Numbered from the stretch's first letter, positions 1 through 8,379 are shown. The stretch: 64,000 nucleotides of DNA from Harmothoe impar (GCA_947462335.1 OX381718.1:41508976-41572975); one strand, 5' to 3'. Notes: generated by a model from the letters alone, not told the origin. Numbers and translations: made by a program.

Positions 1-350
1 GCAGCCAATCAGAGGCCTCCATTGGGTGACCGGAAGTGACCTACTTAGGGGATGGTGCATTCTGGGTAACCTACTGACCTACTTAGGGGACCGGAAGTGA
101 CGTCATATGACCTAATTTAGGATCACGTGATCGGAAGTGACCTGATGAGTCACGTGACCGGAAGTGACGTCACACGACTTAATGGCCAACCGGAAGCGAC
201 CTGATTGATCACGTGACCGGAAGAAGAAGAAGTTTTTTTTTTTGTTTAGGATCCCGTGACTGGAAGCGACGTCGTCACATGAGTGACGCTTTAAGAGACT
301 GCGCGACTTACTAGTAAAAGAAGCCGTATGATAATAAAAACACAACAATA
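1..350. repeat. Left terminal inverted repeat (possibly truncated by the window edge)
   Basis: Positions 1-118 are nearly identical to the reverse complement of 8936-9053. Positions 181-230 match the reverse complement of about 8860-8940. About 240-345 matches the reverse complement of 8210-8335, just past the stop codon of the Death-domain gene. The arm is built from reused modules: ACCGGAAGTGAC at 29-40, ACCGGAAGTGACGTCA at 90-105, CACGTGA at 124-130 and 150-156, another ACCGGAAGTGACGTCAC at about 157-173, CCGGAAGCGAC at 190-200, and TGATCACGTGACCGGAAG at 206-223. The order of modules differs slightly between the arms, which suggests exchange or slippage between repeats. Confidence 0.85.
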
Positions 351-362
351 TTTTCTTTTAAT

Positions 363-376
363 TTTTTTTTATTTAT
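363..376 (-). terminator. Probable polyadenylation signals of the polymerase transcript
   Basis: On the minus strand this A-rich stretch contains overlapping AATAAA hexamers about 65-75 bp past the polymerase stop codon at 440. No downstream GU-rich element is clear. Confidence 0.4.
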
Positions 377-439
377 TTTTTTTTCAATCTTGATAAACAC
401 TCTATTTTTGAAAAGATGCACACGCTTATTTTTTTTTTT

Positions 440-3400
440 TCATATCTCTAAAGGACTCGTTGTCACACCGTCAGAATGCACGCGACGCTTATAATACAAG
501 TAGCGCACGCCGTCTTTCTCTATGGTGTAGGTGACCATTTTGTTTCGCACCACTTTGAAATTTCTATTTACAGCAATGAGAGTTTTTCGTTGGCGAAGAA
601 CATCCAAGAAGGCGTCTGGTTCCTGGGGGTTTTGTTTCTTCTGTACGCCTTTTGCACTCCATTTTTTGGATTTTCTTTCACCGGTGTCGCTGACTCGATC
701 GTAGCAAATGTAAGTCTTAGGGTTGAGACTTAGGATCCCGTCACCTTCCCACTCCGCTTTCATGAGCCCCGAAGTTCTCAGATCGTGAAGGTACCGTCTC
801 TCACAACATCCGCCGGGCGGCGCACACCATTCTCGCACTCTTTCCGTTTTTGTCTTCACGAAAAGCTCTAAGTGCTCGTCGCACACCGCTGTCGGAAGCC
901 ACTTTCGTTTCTCTCTGAAGTACGTCTCTCTCAGGCGAGGTTTCACTAGGTCATCCAACGTGGCACCGCTGAGAGCCATGTAAAGACTGTCGGTGTCCAT
1001 TTGACAAAGGGCATAATCGCGCCGATCGACGAATCTATCCAAGAAGTCGTATGTGAACTCTAACATTTTCAACTTCGCGTACTGGTATACCATGAACCCT
1101 ATCTGAATAGGGAGGTTGTTCTTGACCGTTTTCGGTTGTAGTTCGACTTCAAACAGATCGGAAGTCAACTCGGACGCCTTTTTGAAGCGCCACGAATTGG
1201 CCAATAGTTCGAACTTCCGACTGTCAGTGTATCTCACCGCCGTGTGTTTTTCTTTGTTGCAGATTGTTTTACCGTACGTAGCGTTTCCCATTAACTTGTA
1301 ACAGTCTGACAGAATTTTCTCGTTCTCGTTCACGTCGCCACGTCTTCGCGCCGCCGTCACTTCGTCCGCGAAACCGGCAAAGGAGCGTTTAGGTAGGTAT
1401 TCTACCACCAGCTGCACTTTGGTGACTATCAAACCGTGCTCTAAATACCACTTGAGAAGCGGCGTTCCCAAGAGAATAATTTTTCCGTGGTAACTCCCTA
1501 TCAGACATCTCTGAGGCGTGCTCAACAGCTTTTCTTCCTGCGCAAAGTCTGACATGTGAGGGCCTATGTCCGATTTTGAAACGGTCGCGTTCTTGAAAAC
1601 GGGGGTCATTTCTTCGAAGTACTCTCGTAGGTGAGGCGGCGTAGTGATGTCCACTTGAACTAAACCGAACATTTTCTCCTCTTTCACAGCGGAAAGGATG
1701 TCGCTCTCGCTCATCGCGTTTCGAGACACTTTCAAAGCGTCAACCTTCCAGCGTTGTTGGGAGGCCTTGACCCGCTCATCTCGACGCTTCATCTCTCGCC
1801 ATTCGCACTCCCACACGACGACCAGCTTGTAACCTAACGCTTTCAAGTAAGCGCTTACTCTGGTCGTTCTGTCGCGTCTCTCCTCTCTCAGTGAAGCGCA
1901 CTGATATCGGTGCGACGGTATGCACTCGTGAGCGTGGAACCAACACCCGTGAAACTGGAAAACCGTATTAGAGGCCGCGTGAAATCCGTCCACGCGAATT
2001 CTCCGACAGCCTACCGCCATCTCGCCGCCGTTCAGAGCGTGGCGCAGTTTCACGTCGCGGTCGTGCTCTACGAAGCGTAACCACTCCAAAGCGCTGTGAG
2101 AGTTTCTTTGCCTGATTTCGGGCTTGAACTCGGTCTCGGGCCGTCTCACCGCGTAATAGCCCGTGCAGTGCGCTTCGCTCATGCAGCGCAAGTACAGTGA
2201 GTTAGCGTCTAGTCCTAGGATGTGTTGGCACGGTCTCGCTTCTTCGCCGTACTTGTGCTCCCTTATCCGCGTGGTGCCCTTCTCGTGAAATCTATGGAAG
2301 ATGATGGAAGGACCGCCGACTAGATTCTCTTTGATCAGAGCGTGGAGGACGGCGTCGAACTGGGGAAACGTTGTGAACGCGTCTTCTAGGTTTTGGAAGA
2401 GGAAGCGTAAAGTCAAACCGGCGAGAGAAACTCCGTCTTTCAACATGTCGATGCCGCGATCTTGGAAAAATTTAGCGTGATTTTTCAGAGCTTCTATGAA
2501 AGGTTTCACGTCTTTGTTGTTGTAGTGGATCAAGTAGTCTTCCATAGTTTGCATCTTCTCGTCGGACCAAACTTTCTGACATGCGGCGTAGTCGGATTCG
2601 GACATTTTGACGCCCGTCAGCTCGCTGTCGAAAGCCGATCTCGGCGGCAGCGTTCTGTTTGCCAGTTTCCTGGTAGACGTCATCCATTCGTAAGGAAAGT
2701 GACCTTTCTCTTCGTTCCTGGTGAAAGCTCGCAAATAGGTCGCGTAGTTGTAACCGGGTGCCAAATAGTTGACTACGTCCAAGAAAACCGTGTGCTGTGT
2801 GTAAACCGCCAAGTATTGATTGCTTCTCTTTATGACGCTGAATTCTTGGTTTCTTCGGTCTCCGGAGGCGAAGAACGAGTGAAGGCGTATTTTGATCAGG
2901 TTCAAGTCGTAACGCCCCGAGTTGAAGCCCACGACTGGAGCTTGACGGATGTATCTCAGAAGACGCTTCTTCAGTTGAACTAACGGGTGTCTGGTCTGAG
3001 CCGCAGCGAAGCCGCCTGGAGAAGGGGTGGTGAACGTCGCCTCCTCCAGCAGGAGAGCTTCACCTATCGCCGCATCTAACTTCGCTAACGTCGGTCGGTA
3101 AAGTTCTAGCACAGCTTCCCCGATCGCTTTGGCGTTCTCGTTTATGTGATTTAAAACTCGGTCCAACAAGGGGTCGGAATCTGCGTCGGACGCTCTGACG
3201 AAGCAGACGGGCCCCTCCCACCCCGGAAAGTCGGATGCGACGCTAGCCGACAAAGGGACGTGATCCCACAGCAGGGACACGTGCTCCGTCGACGGTTCTT
3301 TGCACGGTCTGAAGAAAGCCTCGAAATCGAAGGCGATCTTGTAAGGGTAGATTCCGGAATGTCCGTCGGGGGGAAAAATGGAGAAGTCTGCTAGCGCTTC

Positions 3401-4567
3401 GAAAATCGTTCTCGAATTTTGGTAGATGCCACCTACGTAGCGCAACTTGACTTGTCGGCAAGAGGAAAGCTGGTTCCTGTGTCTCTTCAGCAAGAACTCG
3501 GTGGTGAACGCCGCCTTACACTTGCAACATTCGTATATGCCCGCGTACGCGTTGAAGTCCGTGACGAGAGAGACGTGCAAACCGCCTTTCGCCGTCAGGT
3601 GTAGGTTGACTTTACCTCGGGCGGCCACAGTTCTGGAAGGCGGTCTGATCAGAGTAACGCGTCTTCTCAACTTCCGCCCCGGCACTTGACGCGACGCGGT
3701 GTAAACCGCTATTTGTACGTCAAACAAGTTCTCTAACGCGGGTAAGTCGCGGATGTTCAGACCCGGAAAGGATTCAGGTGTGGCAGCGGGACAGAACTGA
3801 CGTAACAAATCTGAAGCGCGCTTGCTGGTGTTGTATAAGTGAAAGGAAATGCAGCGGAAGATGCAGAGGTTGTCCTTGTTGGGAAAATCTAACACGCCGC
3901 TTCTCTTTCCAACTCGACCGGCCTGCGTGATCCTACCGCCTATGGGGAATTCCCCCGGTCCCATGTAAACGCAGATGTTCAAATTGGTAGGAAAAAGAAC
4001 GTGCCACTTGGTGTCAGCGTCGCAAAGTTTCCGTACCTCCTCGCAAGCGACGGTGTTTTGCATCTTTGAGAGGAGCTCTTCCAAAGTTTCTGAATTAGTT
4101 ACAGTAGGGAGCGGTTGTATGAGAGTTGCGTTGTTCTGGGAGGCGTGGAAGTAGCGCAGTTTGCTCTTGTCTTCTCTGTGTTGTAACAGTAAGCCTACCG
4201 AGAAACCCACTTTGTATCTGAATCTTTGTGTCAAGTGAATGCGACGCATAGTATCTACAGCGTCACTCAACTCGCCGGTTGGTAGCCTGAAGTTTGTTAC
4301 ACTCACGCGAGTCCCGTGCATCCTGACGCCCGTTTGTATCGCAGGCCAATTCGCCGTGAACGTTTCCTCCCCGTTCGGTACAGCACATATGCGCGGAGGG
4401 ACGGTCACCCCGTCCAGAGATTCGCGTCGACAAGCGCTCTTTCGGCAATCCCCTTCGCCGCATAGAGGGCAAAACTTAGCTACTACTCTACAATTTTCTA
4501 CGTGTCTCTCGTGGTTGTACGCTCTTTTAAACATTTTGAAACACTTTTCGCATACGTACTGTGTCAT
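440..4567 (-). CDS. Family B DNA polymerase, protein-primed (Polinton-like) type, with OTU-like and Vsr-like regions
   Basis: Predicted replicative polymerase of 1375 aa. The first ATG of the frame is at 4567, with A at -3; the open frame extends slightly further only through a GTG. In order: an N-terminal C2H2-like finger (CEKC...HERH, about residues 6-26); a region like OTU cysteine proteases (KDNLCIFRC, C235, and a later H331 in LHVSLVTDFN); a second Cys/His finger (about 345-370); Exo I DFE (D414, E416); Exo II GFNSGRYD (N549, D554); Exo III YNNKD (Y682, D686); Pol A DANSLY (D787); an insertion about 858-925 with HGCWFHAHEC and VVVWECEW resembling Vsr endonucleases; Pol B KLMGNATYGK (about 1091-1100); Pol C MDTDS (D1191, D1193); and KTY (1284-1286). 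All catalytic residues are present, so it is probably functional. The length and long insertion between Pol A and Pol B fit protein-primed polymerases. The gene lies downstream of the PC4-like gene on the same strand. Confidence 0.93.
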   Translation of the reverse strand: MTQYVCEKCFKMFKRAYNHERHVENCRVVAKFCPLCGEGDCRKSACRRESLDGVTVPPRICAVPNGEETFTANWPAIQTGVRMHGTRVSVTNFRLPTGELSDAVDTMRRIHLTQRFRYKVGFSVGLLLQHREDKSKLRYFHASQNNATLIQPLPTVTNSETLEELLSKMQNTVACEEVRKLCDADTKWHVLFPTNLNICVYMGPGEFPIGGRITQAGRVGKRSGVLDFPNKDNLCIFRCISFHLYNTSKRASDLLRQFCPAATPESFPGLNIRDLPALENLFDVQIAVYTASRQVPGRKLRRRVTLIRPPSRTVAARGKVNLHLTAKGGLHVSLVTDFNAYAGIYECCKCKAAFTTEFLLKRHRNQLSSCRQVKLRYVGGIYQNSRTIFEALADFSIFPPDGHSGIYPYKIAFDFEAFFRPCKEPSTEHVSLLWDHVPLSASVASDFPGWEGPVCFVRASDADSDPLLDRVLNHINENAKAIGEAVLELYRPTLAKLDAAIGEALLLEEATFTTPSPGGFAAAQTRHPLVQLKKRLLRYIRQAPVVGFNSGRYDLNLIKIRLHSFFASGDRRNQEFSVIKRSNQYLAVYTQHTVFLDVVNYLAPGYNYATYLRAFTRNEEKGHFPYEWMTSTRKLANRTLPPRSAFDSELTGVKMSESDYAACQKVWSDEKMQTMEDYLIHYNNKDVKPFIEALKNHAKFFQDRGIDMLKDGVSLAGLTLRFLFQNLEDAFTTFPQFDAVLHALIKENLVGGPSIIFHRFHEKGTTRIREHKYGEEARPCQHILGLDANSLYLRCMSEAHCTGYYAVRRPETEFKPEIRQRNSHSALEWLRFVEHDRDVKLRHALNGGEMAVGCRRIRVDGFHAASNTVFQFHGCWFHAHECIPSHRYQCASLREERRDRTTRVSAYLKALGYKLVVVWECEWREMKRRDERVKASQQRWKVDALKVSRNAMSESDILSAVKEEKMFGLVQVDITTPPHLREYFEEMTPVFKNATVSKSDIGPHMSDFAQEEKLLSTPQRCLIGSYHGKIILLGTPLLKWYLEHGLIVTKVQLVVEYLPKRSFAGFADEVTAARRRGDVNENEKILSDCYKLMGNATYGKTICNKEKHTAVRYTDSRKFELLANSWRFKKASELTSDLFEVELQPKTVKNNLPIQIGFMVYQYAKLKMLEFTYDFLDRFVDRRDYALCQMDTDSLYMALSGATLDDLVKPRLRETYFREKRKWLPTAVCDEHLELFVKTKTERVREWCAPPGGCCERRYLHDLRTSGLMKAEWEGDGILSLNPKTYICYDRVSDTGERKSKKWSAKGVQKKQNPQEPDAFLDVLRQRKTLIAVNRNFKVVRNKMVTYTIEKDGVRYLYYKRRVHSDGVTTSPLEI

Positions 4568-4762
4568 GTTTTTTTTCACTCGGTTACCAACTACTTAGCC
4601 GTCTAACTATCTATCTATCTATCTAGCCATCTATCAATCTGTCGTCTATGTAACTATCTTTCTGTCTGCTGTCTGTGTATCCGTCTGTCTGTCTGTCTGT
4701 CTGTCTCATACAGCGTACGTCAAACGCTGTGTGTGTGTGCGCGCGTGAGCGTTGAGCGTCTC
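4568..4762 (-). other. Short spacer of tetranucleotide repeats between the two leftward genes
   Basis: The 195-bp gap contains (CTAT)n at about 4605-4626 and (GTCT)n at about 4684-4706, then a short GT run near 4731-4742. I see no TATA box and no AATAAA on the minus strand here. The polymerase may therefore share a transcript with the upstream PC4-like gene or be expressed after splicing. Confidence 0.6.
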
Positions 4763-6346
4763 TCATTCCGAATCTATGCCGAGATATTTCAGAATGATCT
4801 CTGTTTTGTCATCCAACTCTTTGAGCGCTCTGGCGGACAGCGTCACCCCCTGCTGTGTGGGTTTTTTGTCAGGACCTTCGTACTTGCGCACGTGGACGAG
4901 GTTCTTACCGCTGTAGTAGCTCACAGCTGCGTACACTTCGCCCGCCTCATCCAGCACTGCGAACCAGGGGGTGTGATTAGGTTTTCCTTGCGCGGCCGCT
5001 GTGTCGCGTATGCGCACCACTGCGCGGATATCGGCGATGCGTGCTATGAGCTCGCGCAGCGCGTCGGCCGTGAAGTGCACTCGCTTGCTTCTGGTCAGAG
5101 ACGCCTCTTTCACCTGGCCGTCTTTTGTGTAGCGCGGCCTCCTAGACAGTCTAGCCACGTCCTCCCAGATCTCCAGCGTCAAAGCTCCGTCTAAGCAGAA
5201 CTCTAACCCGAGTGTTTTCTCTGCTTCTTCTCGTCCATCTCCTTCTTTTTCTTGTATTTTTCTCTTCTTAGTGGGCCTTGTTGTTCTGGAACTCACCTTA
5301 GAACGTTTCACACCCGCAGGATGAGTAACACCATCAGCGTGAGCTGAATCAGCAGCAGAACCGATAGCAGGAGCAGCGTCAGCGCTGGTGGTATCGGAGG
5401 TCTCGTTGTTGGAACAGCGCAGCCACACGCCGTCCGTGCTGTGTGTAGCGGTAGAAGATGAAGCGCCGCCGCCGCCCTCGTAAGGTGGCGGTGAGGGCAG
5501 TCGCCACGGACCGGACGGGGGAGCGCTAGCAGTGGAGGAAGTGAGGTCGAAAGGTCGAAGAGGGAAGCCGAAAAACGTACCGCTCACCCCTTGCCCTTCG
5601 GGTTCTTCGTACGCCTCGTCGTCAGCGTCGTTCTCTGTCTCACCCTGTTGCTGCTCCTCCTCCTCCTCTTCTTCTCGGTTCAGGGGCTGAGTGTCCGAAT
5701 AGCTGTAACTCTCAGCGCGAGCGGCGTCGAGGGCGTCCGTCGATGTAGTGGTGGAGGAGAGGGGCTGTGCAACGTGCGGCAGGTCATCAAAGTCATCAAC
5801 AGTAGTGGGGAGGTAAAAACCCGGTTGCCAGTACTGCGCTGTGCCAGGAGCGTTGTCGTCAGTAGTAGTAGCAGTAGCAGCAGGTGCAGCAGAAGCAGCC
5901 GCAGCAGGCGCAGCCGCAGCAGACGCAACAGTAGCAGGCGCAGCAGCAGCCTCAGCAGGCGCAGCCGTAGCAAGCGCAGCAGTAGCAGGCGCAGCAGCAG
6001 CAGCAGCAGCAGCAGCAGCGGCAGGCGGGACGGCGGTAGCAGCGGCAGCGCGCTTAGCAGCAACGTGTACCGTCGCGAGTGTAACAACGTCGCTAGCACG
6101 ACGACTGCTACCAGTAGTACTACTAGTACTACTACCACTACTACTACTACTGCTACTACTAGTGCTACTGCTACTACTACTACTACTACTGCCGCGAGCG
6201 CTCGCTACAGCAGGAGGGTGATAAGACCAACCGGCTGCGGCGGTAGTCTCATGTTCAGTAGCAAGAGCAGGCACTGACGCTAAACGAACGCTGTTCCGCG
6301 TAGTCTTCTTGTTCTTGAACGCCGCTAGCTGTTGTCTTTTGCTCAT
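4763..6346 (-). CDS. Low-complexity protein with two C-terminal PC4-like ssDNA-binding domains
   Basis: 527 aa when started at the ATG at 6346 (MSKRQQLAAF); codons upstream in frame lack an ATG. The N-terminal two thirds are disordered: Ser runs, a long Ala-rich stretch encoded by GCN triplets (about 5850-6060), acidic Glu/Gln runs, and a Lys/Arg patch before the folded part. Residues about 379-440 (LEFCLDGALTLEIWEDVA ... RVHFTADALRELI) and 468-522 (VYAAVSYYSGKNLVHVRKYE ... GVTLSARALKEL) each follow the pattern of the PC4/Sub1 C-terminal domain: beta strands, basic linker, G-[IV]-[ST]-L turn, then a helix. PC4-like proteins bind single-stranded DNA and occur in eukaryotes and some phages. Next to a polymerase, a role as replication ssDNA-binding protein is the likeliest inference. 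A terminal-protein function cannot be excluded. Confidence 0.75.
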   Translation of the reverse strand: MSKRQQLAAFKNKKTTRNSVRLASVPALATEHETTAAAGWSYHPPAVASARGSSSSSSSSSTSSSSSSSSGSSTSSTTGSSRRASDVVTLATVHVAAKRAAAATAVPPAAAAAAAAAAAPATAALATAAPAEAAAAPATVASAAAAPAAAASAAPAATATTTDDNAPGTAQYWQPGFYLPTTVDDFDDLPHVAQPLSSTTTSTDALDAARAESYSYSDTQPLNREEEEEEEQQQGETENDADDEAYEEPEGQGVSGTFFGFPLRPFDLTSSTASAPPSGPWRLPSPPPYEGGGGASSSTATHSTDGVWLRCSNNETSDTTSADAAPAIGSAADSAHADGVTHPAGVKRSKVSSRTTRPTKKRKIQEKEGDGREEAEKTLGLEFCLDGALTLEIWEDVARLSRRPRYTKDGQVKEASLTRSKRVHFTADALRELIARIADIRAVVRIRDTAAAQGKPNHTPWFAVLDEAGEVYAAVSYYSGKNLVHVRKYEGPDKKPTQQGVTLSARALKELDDKTEIILKYLGIDSE

Positions 6347-6405
6347 GGTGGTGACTGTAGAGAGCAGCAAAAAAGAATGAGTGAGTGAATGGAGGTTTCC
6401 AAGCC

Positions 6406-6414
6406 CCTTATATA
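6406..6414 (-). promoter_or_regulatory. TATA box of the leftward transcription unit
   Basis: Read on the minus strand this is TATATAAGG. It lies 60 bp upstream of the ATG at 6346, predicting a transcription start near 6380 and a short 5' leader of about 35 nt. Confidence 0.6.
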
Positions 6415-6430
6415 CGCCTTCTCGCTTCTA

Positions 6431-6795
6431 GAGCTAAGCTACTTACCGACCCTGTTCAGCTGCCGCCGGCTGGCCGGCGGCCATTCACAAAGAGAAACAA
6501 AAAGACATAAGGCATGACGTTTTCAGCTGGATCCCTTTCCCCCCCCTCTTTTGAGAGATCGACTGTGATGATGAGCTAAGCCGCTTACCACCCTGTTCAG
6601 CAATTCAACGCGCATTAGCTGTATAAAGGGTTAAGCGGTTGCTGCCTGCCGTCGACTGACCGGCGGCGGCCATTCACAAAGACATAAGGTATGACGTTTT
6701 CAGCTGGATCCCTTTTTGAGGGATCCACTGTGGTGAGCTAAGCCGCTTACCACCCTGTTCAGCCATTCAGCGCGCGTTAGCTGTATAAAGGATTA
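6431..6795. repeat. Imperfect tandem repeat in the central promoter
   Basis: A unit of about 142-162 bp begins GAGCTAAGC..CTTACC and continues CCCTGTTCAGC at 6431, 6573 and 6735. It includes CCATTCACAAAGA, GACATAAGG.ATGACGTTTTC and a BamHI-like GGATCC. The second and third units carry AGCTGTATAAAGG; the third is cut short. Confidence 0.75.
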
Positions 6796-7303
6796 ACGGT
6801 AACGGTGATGAGCTTACAGTGTGTATACAAAAAAAAACTACAGGAGGCGTGTGGCGTGAAGCAGGACCCCCCTAAGACGAACGTGTCTGTCTGTGAGTAG
6901 AGGCGTGTGCATGTGGTGAGCGACTTAAGTGTAAGACAAAAATCGCCACCTCCTGCCGTGGTGAGTAGACCGGGCCGGCCAGGCGGGCGGGCGGCCGGCT
7001 AGTTCAATAGGGAGGGGTGACAGCTGCCTAAGGCTGTGCATGAAAAAAAATCCGATTTTCACCTGACCTCTGACGTTTGTTACAATGAATGTCAGAGGGA
7101 GGGAGACGTCCTCGGGTAGGGGGTAGGAGGTATTAAGGCTATGAGTGAGGAAAAAACACCGTTTTCAGCTGGTCTCCACGGATAGCGATGCCACACCCCC
7201 TCGTCATCTAAGCTCTTAAGGAGCGGAGCGGCTGAAAAAGCGTCATGCGGACAGGGCGCTAGACAGCTGGAGCGCTGTTGGAAATGGGATTAAACTCCCT
7301 CTG

Positions 7304-7312
7304 TATAAAAAG
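7304..7312 (+). promoter_or_regulatory. TATA box of the Death-domain gene
   Basis: TATAAAAAG lies upstream of a leader rich in ACC/GCC triplets (7366-7440). Spacing predicts initiation near 7335, giving a leader of about 115 nt. Confidence 0.55.
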
Positions 7313-7365
7313 CTCTCATTTCTGTTGGAAAAAAAACATATCGCCTCTGACCCCAGTAACGGCTA

Positions 7366-7395
7366 CTACCACCACCACCGCCACCACCACCACCG

Positions 7396-7426
<31 letters not shown>

Positions 7427-7440
7427 TGCCGCCGCCGCCA
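7366..7440 (+). repeat. (ACC/GCC)n triplet tract in the leader
   Basis: Nearly uninterrupted ACC then GCC triplets directly before the Death-domain ATG. The frames read as poly-Thr/Ala or poly-His/Arg and end without a start codon in the Death-domain frame, so I treat it as a GC-rich 5' leader. Confidence 0.7.
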
Positions 7441-7452
7441 AGACGAGACGAG

Positions 7453-8202
7453 ATGGCTCAAGCTATTCCACTTTCAAGCTCGCCTTCACCGCCCGGTGCG
7501 CCTGAAAAAAAGTTAATGCGGCTTGACGACGTGAGACGCGGCGCGAGGCAGCAGACCGATGATGGGGAGACCCGACAGGTAGGACAGCGGCGGTTAGCCT
7601 ATAGCGACGCCTTGCTTCGTCAACTAGGTAAAGAGTTGAGCGGCTGTTGGAGAGAGTTGGGCAGTAGCTTAAAAGTCAGCGCCGCCCGTATGGATGCTCT
7701 AGTAGAGCGCAGTGTCAAGACACCGGAGGAGCTGTGTACGGCGATGTTCCGAGTGTGGTGGGGTGAAACCCCGCATCGTCATAGATGGGGCGAGCTCGGT
7801 CGCGTCTTCACCCGCATTAGACGCATGGAACTGTTGGCTCAGTGGATGGCCCTTCTCCACAGACAGGGGTTGGATTTCGAAAACCCCGACTCGCGCGCGA
7901 TGCATAAGCACTTGGGCACCCTCGGCAGACGTCTGGGTAGCAGGTGGAAAGAGGTGGGGGACCATTTAAAATTGTCGCCTGAGAGGTTAGATAAGATCGC
8001 TGAAGAATGCGAATACGGAGGAAGTCCCGCTGAGTGGGCCTTCCGAGTGTTGAAAATGTGGCAAGATGAAGCTGACGGCGCCGGCGGTACGCCTTTTGAA
8101 CTCCTTCGAGTGTTGACTGAGGACATGGGAAAGTTTGGCCTCGGCATCGCGATATTACTTGACTTTATCAAGCAAGAAACAACGAGAACGACGGACATGT
8201 GA
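7453..8202 (+). CDS. Tandem Death-domain protein
   Basis: 249 aa. The ATG at 7453 has G at -3 and G at +4. After a Pro/Ser-rich, basic N terminus (1-48) come two repeats of the six-helix Death-domain pattern. DD1, about 50-136, has LGKELSGCWRELGSSLKVS (W66), ARMDALVE, the helix ending FRVWWGE (W102/W103), and a terminal MELLAQW. DD2, about 150-238, has LGRRLGSRWKEVGDHLKLS (W165), ERLDKIAEE, RVLKMWQ (W203), and a final helix GLGIAILLDFI. This matches the family signature L..lg..W..la..L.ls...i..i, followed by ..l..W. No kinase, caspase, TIR or membrane segment is present, so it is probably an adaptor or decoy in Death-domain signalling. It is the only rightward gene, ends just before the right inverted repeat, and is probably acquired from an animal host. 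The molecular target is unknown. Confidence 0.85.
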   Translation: MAQAIPLSSSPSPPGAPEKKLMRLDDVRRGARQQTDDGETRQVGQRRLAYSDALLRQLGKELSGCWRELGSSLKVSAARMDALVERSVKTPEELCTAMFRVWWGETPHRHRWGELGRVFTRIRRMELLAQWMALLHRQGLDFENPDSRAMHKHLGTLGRRLGSRWKEVGDHLKLSPERLDKIAEECEYGGSPAEWAFRVLKMWQDEADGAGGTPFELLRVLTEDMGKFGLGIAILLDFIKQETTRTTDM

Positions 8203-8379
8203 ATTGTTGTGTTTTATTTTCATACGTCTTCTTTATTAGTAAGTAAAAAAAAAAAAAAAAAATTAAAAAAAAATATATATATCATAACAATTAAGACGCG
8301 CGATCTCTTAAAGTGTCACTTCCTCCAGTCGCAGCTGATCACCTCATCGCAGCCCGTGATAAACAAAAAAAAAACACGA

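Larger units (their letters stand above)
6371..7452. promoter_or_regulatory. Central bidirectional promoter region
   Basis: This non-coding stretch lies between the divergent genes. On the minus strand TATATAAGG (6406-6414) sits about 60 bp before the ATG of the PC4-like gene. On the plus strand TATAAAAAG (7304-7312) lies about 140 bp before the Death-domain ATG. Additional plus-strand TATAAAGG copies occur at 6622-6629 and 6784-6791 inside a local tandem repeat. The motif TTTTCAGCTGG recurs near 6520, 6697 and 7161. No ORF here looks coding. Confidence 0.65.

Noticed and set aside
112..348. 78-codon minus-strand frame in the left arm
   Set aside because: It lies in repeated inverted-repeat DNA and is absent from the equivalent right arm.
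2462..2983. 173-codon plus-strand frame inside the polymerase gene
   Set aside because: Antisense to conserved exonuclease-domain coding sequence, so a shadow frame.
5591..6277. Long plus-strand frame rich in Ser/Arg/Thr opposite the PC4-like gene
   Set aside because: It is the antisense shadow of the Ala/Ser triplet repeats; it lacks a folded domain and overlaps a better-supported gene.
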